64,000 bases of DNA. It comes from Schaalia sp. JY-X169 (GTDB lineage Bacteria; Actinomycetota; Actinomycetes; Actinomycetales; Actinomycetaceae). The notes under the pieces were generated by a model. The model had not been told where the DNA came from, did not search any database, and worked only from the letters and a program-made list of their open reading frames with translations. Of the stretch, positions 37,240 to 45,018 are shown in pieces. The stretch lies in the NCBI RefSeq assembly GCF_014069575.1, contig NZ_CP059675.1, forward strand, positions 1,302,001-1,366,000. Reading direction: 5' to 3'. Each line of letters opens with the position of its first letter. Position 1 is the stretch's first letter. The translations under genes were made by a program, and so were the position numbers.

Positions 37240-37607
37240 GCGCGCAAATCAGCATCGACATCACTTCGGCTGTTCCACCGTTTGAACAGGTGCGTTCCCA
37301 GTTGGCAGCCCTGATTTCCGCCGGCGTCCTCACTCCTGGCACCCGGCTCCCCACAGTTCGGGACTTGGCCGCGGATCTCGGGATCGCCGTTGGAACCGTG
37401 ACCAGGGCATACCGGGAACTGGAGAGTTTGGGATTGGTGACATCCCGGCGACGGACAGGAACAGTTGTTGCCGAGGGCGCTCCGGATCTCTCCGAGGCGC
37501 TGAGAGACTCAGTCAGTCAGTTGATCGCTGCTGCTAACGCCTCACAAATGCCGGATGACGAAGTGCTTGCAATCGTGCAGGGCGCGTTACTACGAAGAAA
37601 CCGGTAA
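37236..37607 (+). CDS. GntR-family regulator, YtrA subfamily
   Basis: A 123-residue repressor: winged helix at about 12-75 (PPFEQVRSQLAALISAGVL, RLPTVRDLAADLGIAVGTVT, RAYRELESLGLV) and a short C-terminal dimer helix, the compact YtrA form without a ligand domain. ATG overlaps the membrane gene stop. The operon promoter carries an inverted repeat around its -35 at 36322-36343. Confidence 0.88.
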   Translation: MSAQISIDITSAVPPFEQVRSQLAALISAGVLTPGTRLPTVRDLAADLGIAVGTVTRAYRELESLGLVTSRRRTGTVVAEGAPDLSEALRDSVSQLIAAANASQMPDDEVLAIVQGALLRRNR

Positions 37608-37644
37608 CGGGCTCGGTGGGGCGGCCCGCTCGGGATATCCGCTC

Positions 37645-37669
37645 GAGTCGGCCCAGTCTGGGCCGACTC
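37645..37669. terminator. Bidirectional terminator between the GntR gene and tpx
   Basis: Perfect 11-bp stem GAGTCGGCCCA / TGGGCCGACTC with a GTC loop, between two convergent genes. No long T run follows. Confidence 0.75.
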
Positions 37670-37679
37670 CTAGGCTTCG

Positions 37680-38186
37680 CTAGTAGACCTGTTCCAGTGC
37701 TTCCATAACCAGTTCGTAGTCAGGTTCGTCGTGTATTTCTGGAACCTGCTGCGTGTAAGACACCGTCCCGTCCGGTTCAACGATGACAACTGCCCTGGAC
37801 AGGAGTCCAGCTAGCGGCCCTGTCGTCATTGTTACCCCGTAGTCCTCACCAAATGTGGAGCGGAATGCCGATGCTGTCACGGCATTGTCAATCCCATCCG
37901 CCCCGCAGAAGCGGGCCAGAGCGAAGGGAAGATCCTTCGATGCACAGACAACCACGGTGTTTGGAAGCTCTGCTGCTATTTTGTTGAACCGACGTACCGA
38001 CATGGCACAGACACCGGTGTCTACTGAGGGGAAGATGTTGAGAACAATGCGTTTACCAGCAAAATCCTCATCATTGACTTCACTCAAGTCATTAGCGACA
38101 AGTGAGAAATGTGGGGCTTTGGTCCCCTTTTCTGGGAGGGAGCCGATCGTTTGGACTTCATTTCCTTCAAGTGTAATTGTGCTCAT
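37680..38186 (-). CDS. tpx: Thiol peroxidase
   Basis: Atypical two-Cys peroxiredoxin that reduces peroxides with thioredoxin. The 168 residues contain FPSVDTGVCAMSVRRF with peroxidatic Cys60 and RFCGADG with resolving Cys94, the standard Tpx spacing. Start ATG follows AGGACT closely; GACGAT at -12 to -7 might make it leaderless. It lies just 4 bases past the end of the upstream P-type ATPase gene, so it may also be co-transcribed with it. Confidence 0.95.
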   Translation of the reverse strand: MSTITLEGNEVQTIGSLPEKGTKAPHFSLVANDLSEVNDEDFAGKRIVLNIFPSVDTGVCAMSVRRFNKIAAELPNTVVVCASKDLPFALARFCGADGIDNAVTASAFRSTFGEDYGVTMTTGPLAGLLSRAVVIVEPDGTVSYTQQVPEIHDEPDYELVMEALEQVY

Positions 38187-38190
38187 AGTC

Positions 38191-40122
38191 CTATCGTCCC
38201 ACTTTGCTCAAGACTCTGCCAGTGGCATTGTCCTGCTGCCCGGCCTGCGCAAGGTATTTTTGCTTGCTGGGCAACTTGCCAGATAGTGCCCGTAGCGCGT
38301 AGAGGATTGCAGCTAGGTCAACAATCTCCTGGGTCAGTGCCCCAACCATGGCTGGAATGGCTCCTGTCGCTGCCACCAGCATCAGTCCAACACTGAGGAT
38401 AATGCCGATCCAGATCGCAGTGAGCGCAACCCGCATAGTCTGCTTTGCGATGGTATGAGCATCTGCAACCTTCCATACGCTATCTGGCACGATCACGGCA
38501 TCTGCGGCTTCGCCAGCCGCCGTCGCCCCACGAGCGCCCATTGCTATGCCAACATCCGCAGAGGCGAGCGCCGGCGCATCATTCACACCATCGCCGACCA
38601 TGAGTGCTGGCCGAGGTTGGAGATCGTGGACAAGCGCAACCTTCTGCTCAGGTCGCAATGAGTAGCGAACATCAGTTATTCCCGCTTGGGCACCGATTTC
38701 TCTAGCCGTACTCTCGCCATCACCTGTCAGCATCTCAATGGTCTCAACACCCTGATCGCGAAGGTAGGCAACCAGCGCAGGAGCGTCAGGTCGCATTTGG
38801 TCCGCGAGGACGATGACTCCGGCAGGCTCTCCATTGATGGTCATGTATGAAGCAACCTCACCCGGTTCTAGCCTCACACCATACTCAGGGCTGTGAGGCG
38901 CGTCCGTTCCGAGCACGAAGTGCCTGCTGCCAATAACTACTCGGCGCTGACCAAATGTTGCGCTGACACCCGATCCTGCGGTCTCTTCGGCTGTCTCAGC
39001 CGCCAAGAGTCCGAGGCCGCGGCCCTTTGCAGCAGCCACAATGCCTACTGCAAGCACATGGGCCGAGTACTGTTCAGCAGATGCTGCCAACTTCAGAACT
39101 TCAGACTCGTCAAAACCCGGATAGGTATCAACTCGGACGACCTCGGGCCGTCCTCCAGTGATCGTGCCCGTCTTGTCAAAGGCAGCGCTGCGAATGTTAG
39201 ACAGGCTTTCGATTACTGCGCCACCCTTGAAAATCACGCCGTTCTTGGCACTGCGTGACAGGCCACCCATGAATGCCACCGGTGCCGCAATCAAGAGCGG
39301 GCACGGAGTTGCGAGGACGAGAACCTCAGCGAACCTGACCGCGTCACCGGAAATGAACCATGCTGTTCCGGCGATTATCAACGCCAGTGCCGTGAAAGGT
39401 ACAGCGAAACGGTCGGCAATTCGGACAACTGGAGCCTTCTGCTTTTCCGCATCGGCTACCAGCGCGACGATCTGCTGGTACTGAGAGTTTTCAGTAGTAC
39501 GTAGAGCCTCAAGGCGGACGGCCTCGTCACCGTTGAGAGATCCAGAGGGGACCTCACTGCCTGCACGAAGGTTCACAGGCAACGACTCGCCCGTGATGGC
39601 TGACTCGTCAAATGACCCGCGTGTGCTTAGCAACTTTGCGTCAACCGGGACGACTTCACCGGGTCGCACAAGCAAGTGATCACCCACGCGAACCTGAGCA
39701 GCTGGGACGTCTTCAATAGCTTCGTCTTTATCTCCTTGGCGTGAGGAGAACCTGTGGGCCGTTTGGGGGGCCTGCTCAAGAAGTGCGGTGAGCGCACTCT
39801 TTGCACGGTTGCTTGCGTAATCCTCCAGGGCTTCTCCCCCGGTCAGCATGAGCACAATAATTATTGATGCCCCGTATTCGCCGACAGCCAGAGTTGCCAC
39901 CATCGCCATCACTGCGAGCACATCCAGCCCAAAGTTCCCAGCCATCATGTCGCGGACCATGTCCACTACTGTCCAGAGAACCACCCCGCCCACATAGATG
40001 GTGGCCAACACCTGAGCGATCGTCGTGTAGCCAAGGAGTGCGGTCACGAGGACGATCAGGCCAATCAGAATGGTCGCGCCCACCAGAGGGTAGCGGCGCG
40101 CTGCATCTCTAATCTTTCTCAT
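38191..40122 (-). CDS. Heavy-metal P1B-type ATPase (TPC motif)
   Basis: A metal-exporting or importing P-type ATPase of about 643 residues from ATG 40122. It shows the actuator TGES region, the ion site ATPCPLLIAAP in place of CPC, the phosphorylation site DKTGTITGG, and GDGVNDAPAL. No N-terminal HMA metal-binding domain is present. TPC motifs define a less studied subgroup linked to Ni, Fe or other divalent metals. The frame extends to 40200, but that stretch overlaps a palindrome and lacks a ribosome site. Metal specificity cannot be decided. Confidence 0.85.
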   Translation of the reverse strand: MRKIRDAARRYPLVGATILIGLIVLVTALLGYTTIAQVLATIYVGGVVLWTVVDMVRDMMAGNFGLDVLAVMAMVATLAVGEYGASIIIVLMLTGGEALEDYASNRAKSALTALLEQAPQTAHRFSSRQGDKDEAIEDVPAAQVRVGDHLLVRPGEVVPVDAKLLSTRGSFDESAITGESLPVNLRAGSEVPSGSLNGDEAVRLEALRTTENSQYQQIVALVADAEKQKAPVVRIADRFAVPFTALALIIAGTAWFISGDAVRFAEVLVLATPCPLLIAAPVAFMGGLSRSAKNGVIFKGGAVIESLSNIRSAAFDKTGTITGGRPEVVRVDTYPGFDESEVLKLAASAEQYSAHVLAVGIVAAAKGRGLGLLAAETAEETAGSGVSATFGQRRVVIGSRHFVLGTDAPHSPEYGVRLEPGEVASYMTINGEPAGVIVLADQMRPDAPALVAYLRDQGVETIEMLTGDGESTAREIGAQAGITDVRYSLRPEQKVALVHDLQPRPALMVGDGVNDAPALASADVGIAMGARGATAAGEAADAVIVPDSVWKVADAHTIAKQTMRVALTAIWIGIILSVGLMLVAATGAIPAMVGALTQEIVDLAAILYALRALSGKLPSKQKYLAQAGQQDNATGRVLSKVGR

Positions 40123-40163
40123 GCGGATAGCATTGCCAGTTTTCGGCGGGATTTCAAGGAAGG

Positions 40164-40181
40164 TAAGGGTTGCCAACCTTA
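40164..40181. promoter_or_regulatory. Imperfect palindrome upstream of the metal ATPase (DtxR/MntR-like)
   Basis: TAAGGGTTGCCAACCTTA has half sites TAAGG and CCTTA around an 8-base centre and matches about 11 of 17 positions of the DtxR/IdeR consensus by eye. It lies about 42 bases before ATG 40122. A metal-responsive repressor site is plausible. Confidence 0.4.
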
Positions 40182-40307
40182 GGAAGACAGCCAGCGACAC
40201 GGCAGCTTCTACGGGCCCAGAACTGCCTCAAGGCCCTATGATTACAGTGTTCAGGCGGGAGGCTCCGTATCGGTGAGTCCTGACCTACTTATATAGAGGA
40301 GACCATT

Positions 40308-40904
40308 GTGGCGGACAAGACATCTGCAAGTGAGAAGCTGCGCGTAACAATAACCACCTACCGTTGGGGTTTCGGCATTGCGGGCTTGGTAGCAATCGCT
40401 ATGGGCATCTTTGTCTTGGTGTGGCCGAATGAAATGGTGAAGATCGCTGCCCTGCTAGTAGGGATCTACGCAGTACTTTCCGGGCTGATCTACATCTTCA
40501 CGGCCATTCGAGCTAAGGAGCTCAAGTCGCTTGCGCGGATTACCCGCGTGGTTGCGGGCATCGCCTTCATCACGGCCGGCATTGTCATGCTTAGCTTCCT
40601 CAGTGCCTCAGCAGTGGTCCTCGCAAACGTCCTCGGCGTCATCCTGGGCATCTTGTGGATGGTCGAGGGCGTCTCTGCACTTATACTCTTGCGTGGTCGC
40701 GTCGAACAGAATGCGCTGGCAACAGCCTATGCAGTCGTTGCGCTTGTCATTGGGGTCTTGCTACTACTCACCCCGGTGTGGGGAACCGCGTTCTTGCGCT
40801 GGATGATCGGTTTTGGTCTTGTCCTCCTCGGCATTGCCCAGGTTTACCGGGCCGCGATGGCATCGCGTGAGATCAAGGTCAATATTGAGGTGAAGGAAGG
40901 CTAG
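40308..40904 (+). CDS. DUF308 (HdeD-like) membrane protein
   Basis: A 198-residue protein with six membrane segments in three repeated pairs, matching the DUF308/HdeD family: FGIAGLVAIAMGIFVLVWP, AALLVGIYAVLSGLIYIF, VVAGIAFITAGIVML and MIGFGLVLLGIAQVYRA. In E. coli HdeD relates to acid resistance; the function in Actinobacteria is unknown. GTG start with GAGGAGACCATT upstream. It appears monocistronic. Confidence 0.87.
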   Translation: MADKTSASEKLRVTITTYRWGFGIAGLVAIAMGIFVLVWPNEMVKIAALLVGIYAVLSGLIYIFTAIRAKELKSLARITRVVAGIAFITAGIVMLSFLSASAVVLANVLGVILGILWMVEGVSALILLRGRVEQNALATAYAVVALVIGVLLLLTPVWGTAFLRWMIGFGLVLLGIAQVYRAAMASREIKVNIEVKEG

Positions 40905-40919
40905 GGCCTGACTCAGGCC
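40905..40919 (+). terminator. Small hairpin after the DUF308 gene
   Basis: GGCCTG-ACT-CAGGCC forms a 6-bp stem directly after the stop codon. There is no T run, so termination here is weakly supported. Confidence 0.35.
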
Positions 40920-41213
40920 GGGCCACGGCACCCCTGCAGATCCGTGAAATGTATACGTTGGGCGCTAATGTTAGTCGCGGGTGCCCACCCCCGGGTTACT
41001 TCGGTTCCCCACATATACATTTCGCGCCGCGTCGGGCGGACAGCACCGGAACGGGGCTGAAAATGCCGGACTACCTTGAGTGCCGTGGCGCCGCGGAGCG
41101 ACTTAGGACATACGGAGCCGGGCAGGCCCGGTTTGACCTAAAATCACATCGTTATGTGAGCCTAGGCGGCTCCGCATGCCTGGGGGTCTCCCACGCTGCG
41201 GCCGAAACTGTGT
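40920..41213. other. Non-coding stretch with two nested inverted-repeat structures
   Basis: About 294 bases without a credible gene. GAAATGTATA (40946-40955) pairs perfectly with TATACATTTC (41014-41023) across 58 bases. Further on, GGAGCCG (41114-41120) pairs with CGGCTCC (41167-41173) and encloses a 6-bp hairpin TCACAT-CGTT-ATGTGA (41144-41159). It could be a structured RNA, a terminator of the small minus-strand gene at 41214, or an element remnant. A 94-codon open frame on the plus strand has no ribosome site. Confidence 0.5.
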
Positions 41214-41378
41214 CTACTTACGACCGAAGCTGAAGAAGCCGCCCTTTGAGGATTCGGACTTCGGGTGCCCGTCGCACCACTGTCCCTTGGGAACGCTGGC
41301 CTTAACTGCGGCCACATGCTGCCCACAGCCACTCCATGTTGTCTTACCGCAGGTCTTGCACTTAACTGGTGAACACAT
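41214..41378 (-). CDS. Small Cys-rich protein, 54 residues, possible zinc knuckle
   Basis: Translated by hand from ATG 41378 to TAG. The protein begins MCSPVKCKTCGKTTWSGCGQ and ends GGFFSFGRK; Cys at 2, 7, 10, 18, 35 and His at 21, 38 suggest a metal site (CxxC plus CxxH-like pairs). AAAGGATTGAAAACT precedes the ATG. It starts 65 bases after the CoA-disulfide reductase stop on the same strand, so it is probably the last gene of that persulfide-linked unit. I recall similar short actinobacterial proteins but no assigned function. Confidence 0.7.
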   Translation of the reverse strand: MCSPVKCKTCGKTTWSGCGQHVAAVKASVPKGQWCDGHPKSESSKGGFFSFGRK

Positions 41379-41442
41379 AGTTTTCAATCCTTTGTTGTTA
41401 CTTTGCTACTTTGTTGAAGTTATTGAAGTACTGCATCGAGCC

Positions 41443-43140
41443 CTACTTGATGATCTCAACCTCGGGAATAACGCCCCCGGCAATCGCATCACGAATGGTC
41501 AGCATGCCCCCTGACAGATTGCGAACATCATCGAACCCTTCTTGGACGAGGATCCGTTCCGCGAGGAAGGACCGCACACCCGACTGGCAGTGGACCCGGA
41601 CTGGGCGTCCCCCTGCCGCCTCTCTCACCTCGTCAAGGCGTGCCCGCAACTCCGTGTGAGGAATGTTGAGAGCCCCTTCCAGATGCCCTGAGGCAAACTC
41701 GCTTGCACTGCGAACATCCAAGACCAGGCTGTTCTCTAGAACCTCGGGGATCTCGCTCGCATACCACAGCTTTGTAACCCCATCCATAACATTCTGACCG
41801 TAGTAGCCAATCATGTTGACGGGATCCTTTGCACTGCCGTAAGGGGGCGAGTAAGACAGGTCCAGGTCAATGAGGTCATCAACCTTCAGTCCGCCCCTCA
41901 TCGCGGTCGCCAGCACGTCGATTCTCTTCTCGACGCCGTTTTCTCCAACTGCCTGGGCACCCAGGAGCGTGCCGTCTGCCTTTGAGAAGTGCACGACCAT
42001 GTGGATCTGCGTCGCACCGGGGAAATATGCTGCGTGGTCGTTGGGGTGAGTGTAAACCGTGTGGTAGTCGATTCCCGAAGCGTCGAGGGCGCGACGGTTC
42101 GCTCCGGTCATGGCTGCAGTAAATTTGCCGACCCGAACAACTGCAGTGCCCAGCGGCACAGCAAACTGCCGCGCTTGCACTTCAGTCGTGCCTGCGCCCC
42201 GCGCAATGTCATCAGCGATGAGGCGACCGGCCCTGTTGGCAGGTCCGGCCAAAGGTACCGGGCGCAGTGCACCCGTGAGCGGATCCGGCGAAGCAACGGC
42301 GTCGCCTCCTGCCCAAATGCCTGGGAGGTTAGTCCGACCGTGACGGTCAACCACCAGTGCACCGCGTTCAGTTTTCAGGCCCGCGGCCTCGAACACCGTG
42401 GTAGCCGGGCGAACACCAATGGAGAGAACAACCAGGTCTGCTGGCAGGCGGCGCCCATCCGCTAGGACAACGTCCACGGCATCTCCGGATGGTTCGATAC
42501 TTGCTGCTGCCACGCCGGTCACTGTCTCAATGCCCAGGCGGTGTAGTTCTGAGGTCACCCGTGCCGCAACTTCCGGTTCAGTCGGCGGAAGTACGTGAGG
42601 CGCCAACTCAACGATCGTGGTTTTCACGCCTTGATGAGCCAAGGCCTCGGCAGCTTCCAACCCGATGAACCCAGCACCCAGAACAACTGCCTGCCTAACG
42701 CTGCCCTCTAGGACACGCTTGCGCATCTCTAGGGCATCGGGAACAGTACGCATGTGCCAAACCTGTTCCGAGTCAAACCCGGGTAGGTCGGGACGCAGCG
42801 CAACCGCACCCGGAGCAAGGATCAGGTTGTCATAATGCAGGACGTCCTCGCCGTCCCCGCTGCGAACCATGACGGTCTTTGCCTCAGCATCCACGCCGAC
42901 CACTTCGTGACCGGTGCGTACGTCCAGATTGAGAGCGGCCCGCAGCTTCTCGGGGGTCTGCACCAGCAGTGCGGCGCCATCCTCTATCTCTCCACCGACG
43001 TAATATGGCAAACCACAGTTCGCGTAAGAAACGTAGGGGCCCTTCTCAAGGACAATGATCTCTGCGGTTTCATCGAGGCGGCGCAGGCGCGCAGCCGCAC
43101 TCATCCCTGTTGCTACTCCCCCAACGACAACTGTGCGCAT
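41443..43140 (-). CDS. CoA-disulfide reductase-rhodanese fusion
   Basis: A 565-residue flavoprotein. Residues about 1-450 are a class III pyridine nucleotide-disulfide oxidoreductase: VVVGGVATGMSAAARLRRL (FAD), SYANCGLPYY with the single active Cys, VVLGAGFIGLEAAEAL (NAD(P)H) and a dimerisation domain. Residues about 470-565 are a rhodanese domain with the active loop HCQSGVRS. Such fusions reduce CoA persulfide or polysulfide. ATG 43140 has AGGAGG nine bases upstream. A perfect ATACCCC palindrome sits in its promoter. Confidence 0.92.
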   Translation of the reverse strand: MRTVVVGGVATGMSAAARLRRLDETAEIIVLEKGPYVSYANCGLPYYVGGEIEDGAALLVQTPEKLRAALNLDVRTGHEVVGVDAEAKTVMVRSGDGEDVLHYDNLILAPGAVALRPDLPGFDSEQVWHMRTVPDALEMRKRVLEGSVRQAVVLGAGFIGLEAAEALAHQGVKTTIVELAPHVLPPTEPEVAARVTSELHRLGIETVTGVAAASIEPSGDAVDVVLADGRRLPADLVVLSIGVRPATTVFEAAGLKTERGALVVDRHGRTNLPGIWAGGDAVASPDPLTGALRPVPLAGPANRAGRLIADDIARGAGTTEVQARQFAVPLGTAVVRVGKFTAAMTGANRRALDASGIDYHTVYTHPNDHAAYFPGATQIHMVVHFSKADGTLLGAQAVGENGVEKRIDVLATAMRGGLKVDDLIDLDLSYSPPYGSAKDPVNMIGYYGQNVMDGVTKLWYASEIPEVLENSLVLDVRSASEFASGHLEGALNIPHTELRARLDEVREAAGGRPVRVHCQSGVRSFLAERILVQEGFDDVRNLSGGMLTIRDAIAGGVIPEVEIIK

Positions 43141-43159
43141 GCGGGTGGTCCTCCTATTG

Positions 43160-43195
43160 TTTGATTTCAACGACTATTTATTTGATTTCAACGAC
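43160..43195. repeat. Two 15-bp direct repeats, 21-bp period, before the CoA-disulfide reductase
   Basis: TTTGATTTCAACGAC occurs at 43160-43174 and 43181-43195, identical copies spaced two helical turns apart (minus strand GTCGTTGAAATCAAA). They lie between the ATACCCC palindrome and the ribosome site. They could bind a second regulator on one DNA face or shape the 5' leader. Confidence 0.7.
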
Positions 43196-43202
43196 GTTTA
43201 CT

Positions 43203-43218
43203 ATACCCCATGGGGTAT
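43203..43218. promoter_or_regulatory. CstR/CsoR-type operator upstream of the CoA-disulfide reductase
   Basis: ATACCCCATGGGGTAT is a perfect 16-bp palindrome of the form recognised by CsoR-family repressors, including the persulfide sensor CstR. On the minus strand it overlaps a TATAGT -10 candidate. No CsoR-family gene is in the window, so the regulator would act from elsewhere. Confidence 0.72.
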
Positions 43219-43225
43219 CAAGAGC

Positions 43226-43254
43226 GGGGTGTGTGGATTGTCTCCACACACCCC
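43226..43254 (-). terminator. Terminator after the SQR-small protein unit
   Basis: Perfect 12-bp stem GGGGTGTGTGGA / TCCACACACCCC with a 5-base loop, 26 bases past the stop of the 71-residue gene and just upstream of the next promoter. It separates the two transcription units. Confidence 0.78.
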
Positions 43255-43279
43255 ATTTAACTCCTGCTAACCACCTGCG

Positions 43280-43495
43280 CTAGTCGTGCGAATGGCCTTT
43301 CAGGACCATACGCATGATAGTTAGATCAAACCCAACAAACTTCACAAACTGCGGGATCAAGGACTTCCTTGCCCGCAAGGTTGCGTCGGTTGGCAGGGGT
43401 GCAGCTGCAAGGTCTGCAACTGGTCCCCCAACATACTTGTCAGTAGTAGTCGATTCCGACATTGCTTCCGCCTTCTCACTTGTCATCTCAGTCAC
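43280..43495 (-). CDS. Small conserved protein coupled to SQR
   Basis: A 71-residue protein starting at GTG 43495 in a GTGA overlap with the SQR stop (an ATG ten codons later is an alternative). The N-terminal half is polar (TTDKYVGGPVADLAAAPLPT); the end is an amphipathic helix, SLIPQFVKFVGFDLTIMRMV, followed by the His-containing tail KGHSHD. The helix could rest on the membrane face and help SQR dock or exchange quinone; this is inference. I do not know a family name. Confidence 0.65.
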   Translation of the reverse strand: MTEMTSEKAEAMSESTTTDKYVGGPVADLAAAPLPTDATLRARKSLIPQFVKFVGFDLTIMRMVLKGHSHD

Positions 43496-44946
43496 TCCGG
43501 AATCAAGAACCAGAAGGGGTTAGCCTTCGCCTTGTAGATGAATAGGTAGTGCAACATCAGCTTCACCCAGTGCCCGGACAATCCAATGTCTCCGCGAGTG
43601 TCTTTGATGTCGCGACCCGTCGGGTACTTCACGTAGTCAGGTACGACCGGCATCATTGTCATCGCAGCAGCAGAACCCTGCGTCATTCCCGTACCTGCGG
43701 ACGCAACACACGCAGCCCCCATGTTTGCCATGGAAGCAGATACTGCAGTCGCATTGGGGTCCTTGATTCGTTTAGCGATGGTCTGAGCCACAGCCTTGCC
43801 CATGACGCCCGAAGGCATTCCCGTCCTCGGCGGAGCAGGTGCGATCATGGTCCCGTTTGGAGTAGTCCGAGGGCGCGAGATCTGGTGGGGTGGAGCAAAC
43901 GCAATACCGACTGCAAACACGTTGGGGAACAACGGGGCTTCATAGGTCTTGGGCCAGTCCGCGGCTCGCCACTCCTCGTAAGGCTTCGGCGTGTAGTCGG
44001 CGTCAACCTTCATAAACCCGGACGGGGCGAACATCTTTTCAGAGATATCCGTACCGTCAGCATCGAAAGCCTTGAGTGGGACCCCACCGAACGGGGGAAG
44101 CAGCATCGCGAAATCGAACGATAGCTTGTGCTTCTCACCATCGAGCGTCTCATACGTAATGACGCCATCGGCGATCTGCTCGACCGCAGTTCCAAGGATG
44201 GCCTCGACGTTGCGCTCCCTGAACAGCGACCCAGTCCACAGTTCAGAAGAGGTCTCAAAACCTCGGTCGACGAAGGTCATGCCATCGACGCCAAAGTCGC
44301 CGAGTTCCGCCTCATTTGTGAGGAAGACGAGCCGAACCATGTCGCGAACTCCGGCTTTACGAAGTCGATCGTCGACGTTGAAAACATACTCGAAGGCAGC
44401 GCCCTCACAGGTGCATGTGCCATGACCCGTGCCGACCACTGCAACCTGCTTCTGACCCGCTCTGGCACGCTCAATCAGCGCGTCCAACTCCCTTGCCGCA
44501 TGTACAGCGTGGTCGGCGGTGCACACCGAAACAGTCTCACCCTGATCCGGACCCAGCCCCGGCGTCGCTTCAAAGCGCAGCTTGGGGCCTGTTGCGTTGA
44601 TCAGATAGTCGTAAGGGATGCGCGCCCTGCGTCCTTCTTGCTCGGGCAGCGTGCTCTCAACCTCAACGAATCCACTATCGACGCCATCACCACCGTTCGG
44701 CCAAATCTGGGTGGCCTTCGCTTGCACCAGGTTGATGCCCTTTTTCTTGTATATCGGGGCAAGTGGAAACAAGACCTTCTGCTGAGGCATTGTTCCAACA
44801 CCAACCCAGATGTTTGATGGAATCCAGTTCCAGTCCCGATTTGGCGTAACAACCGTCACGCTGTGTTCTTTGCCAAGCATGCGACGCAAATGCAAGGCTG
44901 CTGTGTGCCCTGAAACGCCGGCGCCCAACACCACTATGTTGGCCAT
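43492..44946 (-). CDS. sqr: Sulfide:quinone oxidoreductase
   Basis: A membrane-associated flavoprotein of 484 residues that oxidises sulfide to persulfide or polysulfide and reduces quinone. It has FAD motif ANIVVLGAGVSGHTAALHLR, NATGPKLRFEATPG, and the C-terminal FAVGIAFAPPH. Cys lie in GHGTCTCEGAAFEY and in MGAACVASAG, the positions expected for redox-active Cys of the archaeal/actinobacterial SQR type. The C-terminal part (HYLFIYKAKANPFWFLIPE) is amphipathic. Start ATG 44946 or 44952 follows AAGGGAGAGA. The 71-residue gene overlaps its end. Confidence 0.87.
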   Translation of the reverse strand: MANIVVLGAGVSGHTAALHLRRMLGKEHSVTVVTPNRDWNWIPSNIWVGVGTMPQQKVLFPLAPIYKKKGINLVQAKATQIWPNGGDGVDSGFVEVESTLPEQEGRRARIPYDYLINATGPKLRFEATPGLGPDQGETVSVCTADHAVHAARELDALIERARAGQKQVAVVGTGHGTCTCEGAAFEYVFNVDDRLRKAGVRDMVRLVFLTNEAELGDFGVDGMTFVDRGFETSSELWTGSLFRERNVEAILGTAVEQIADGVITYETLDGEKHKLSFDFAMLLPPFGGVPLKAFDADGTDISEKMFAPSGFMKVDADYTPKPYEEWRAADWPKTYEAPLFPNVFAVGIAFAPPHQISRPRTTPNGTMIAPAPPRTGMPSGVMGKAVAQTIAKRIKDPNATAVSASMANMGAACVASAGTGMTQGSAAAMTMMPVVPDYVKYPTGRDIKDTRGDIGLSGHWVKLMLHYLFIYKAKANPFWFLIPE

Positions 44947-44978
44947 GCGCATTCTCTCCCTTGATGATGTACGCGTGA

Positions 44979-45011
44979 ACGAGGACGTCGCTCATTCGAT
45001 GACGTCCTCGT
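44979..45011. repeat. Perfect 11-bp inverted repeat in the SQR leader
   Basis: ACGAGGACGTC (44979-44989) and GACGTCCTCGT (45001-45011) are exact complements with an 11-base loop. It lies between the predicted SQR promoter and its ribosome site, so it should form an mRNA hairpin or bind a dimeric regulator. It could also act as a terminator for the upstream aldo/keto reductase gene. Confidence 0.65.
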
Positions 45012-45018
45012 CTCAAGC

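Noticed and set aside
40949-41233. A 94-codon plus-strand open frame in the gap after the DUF308 gene
   Set aside because: No ribosome site, no recognisable domain, odd composition, and it overlaps the structured repeats and the end of the small minus-strand gene.
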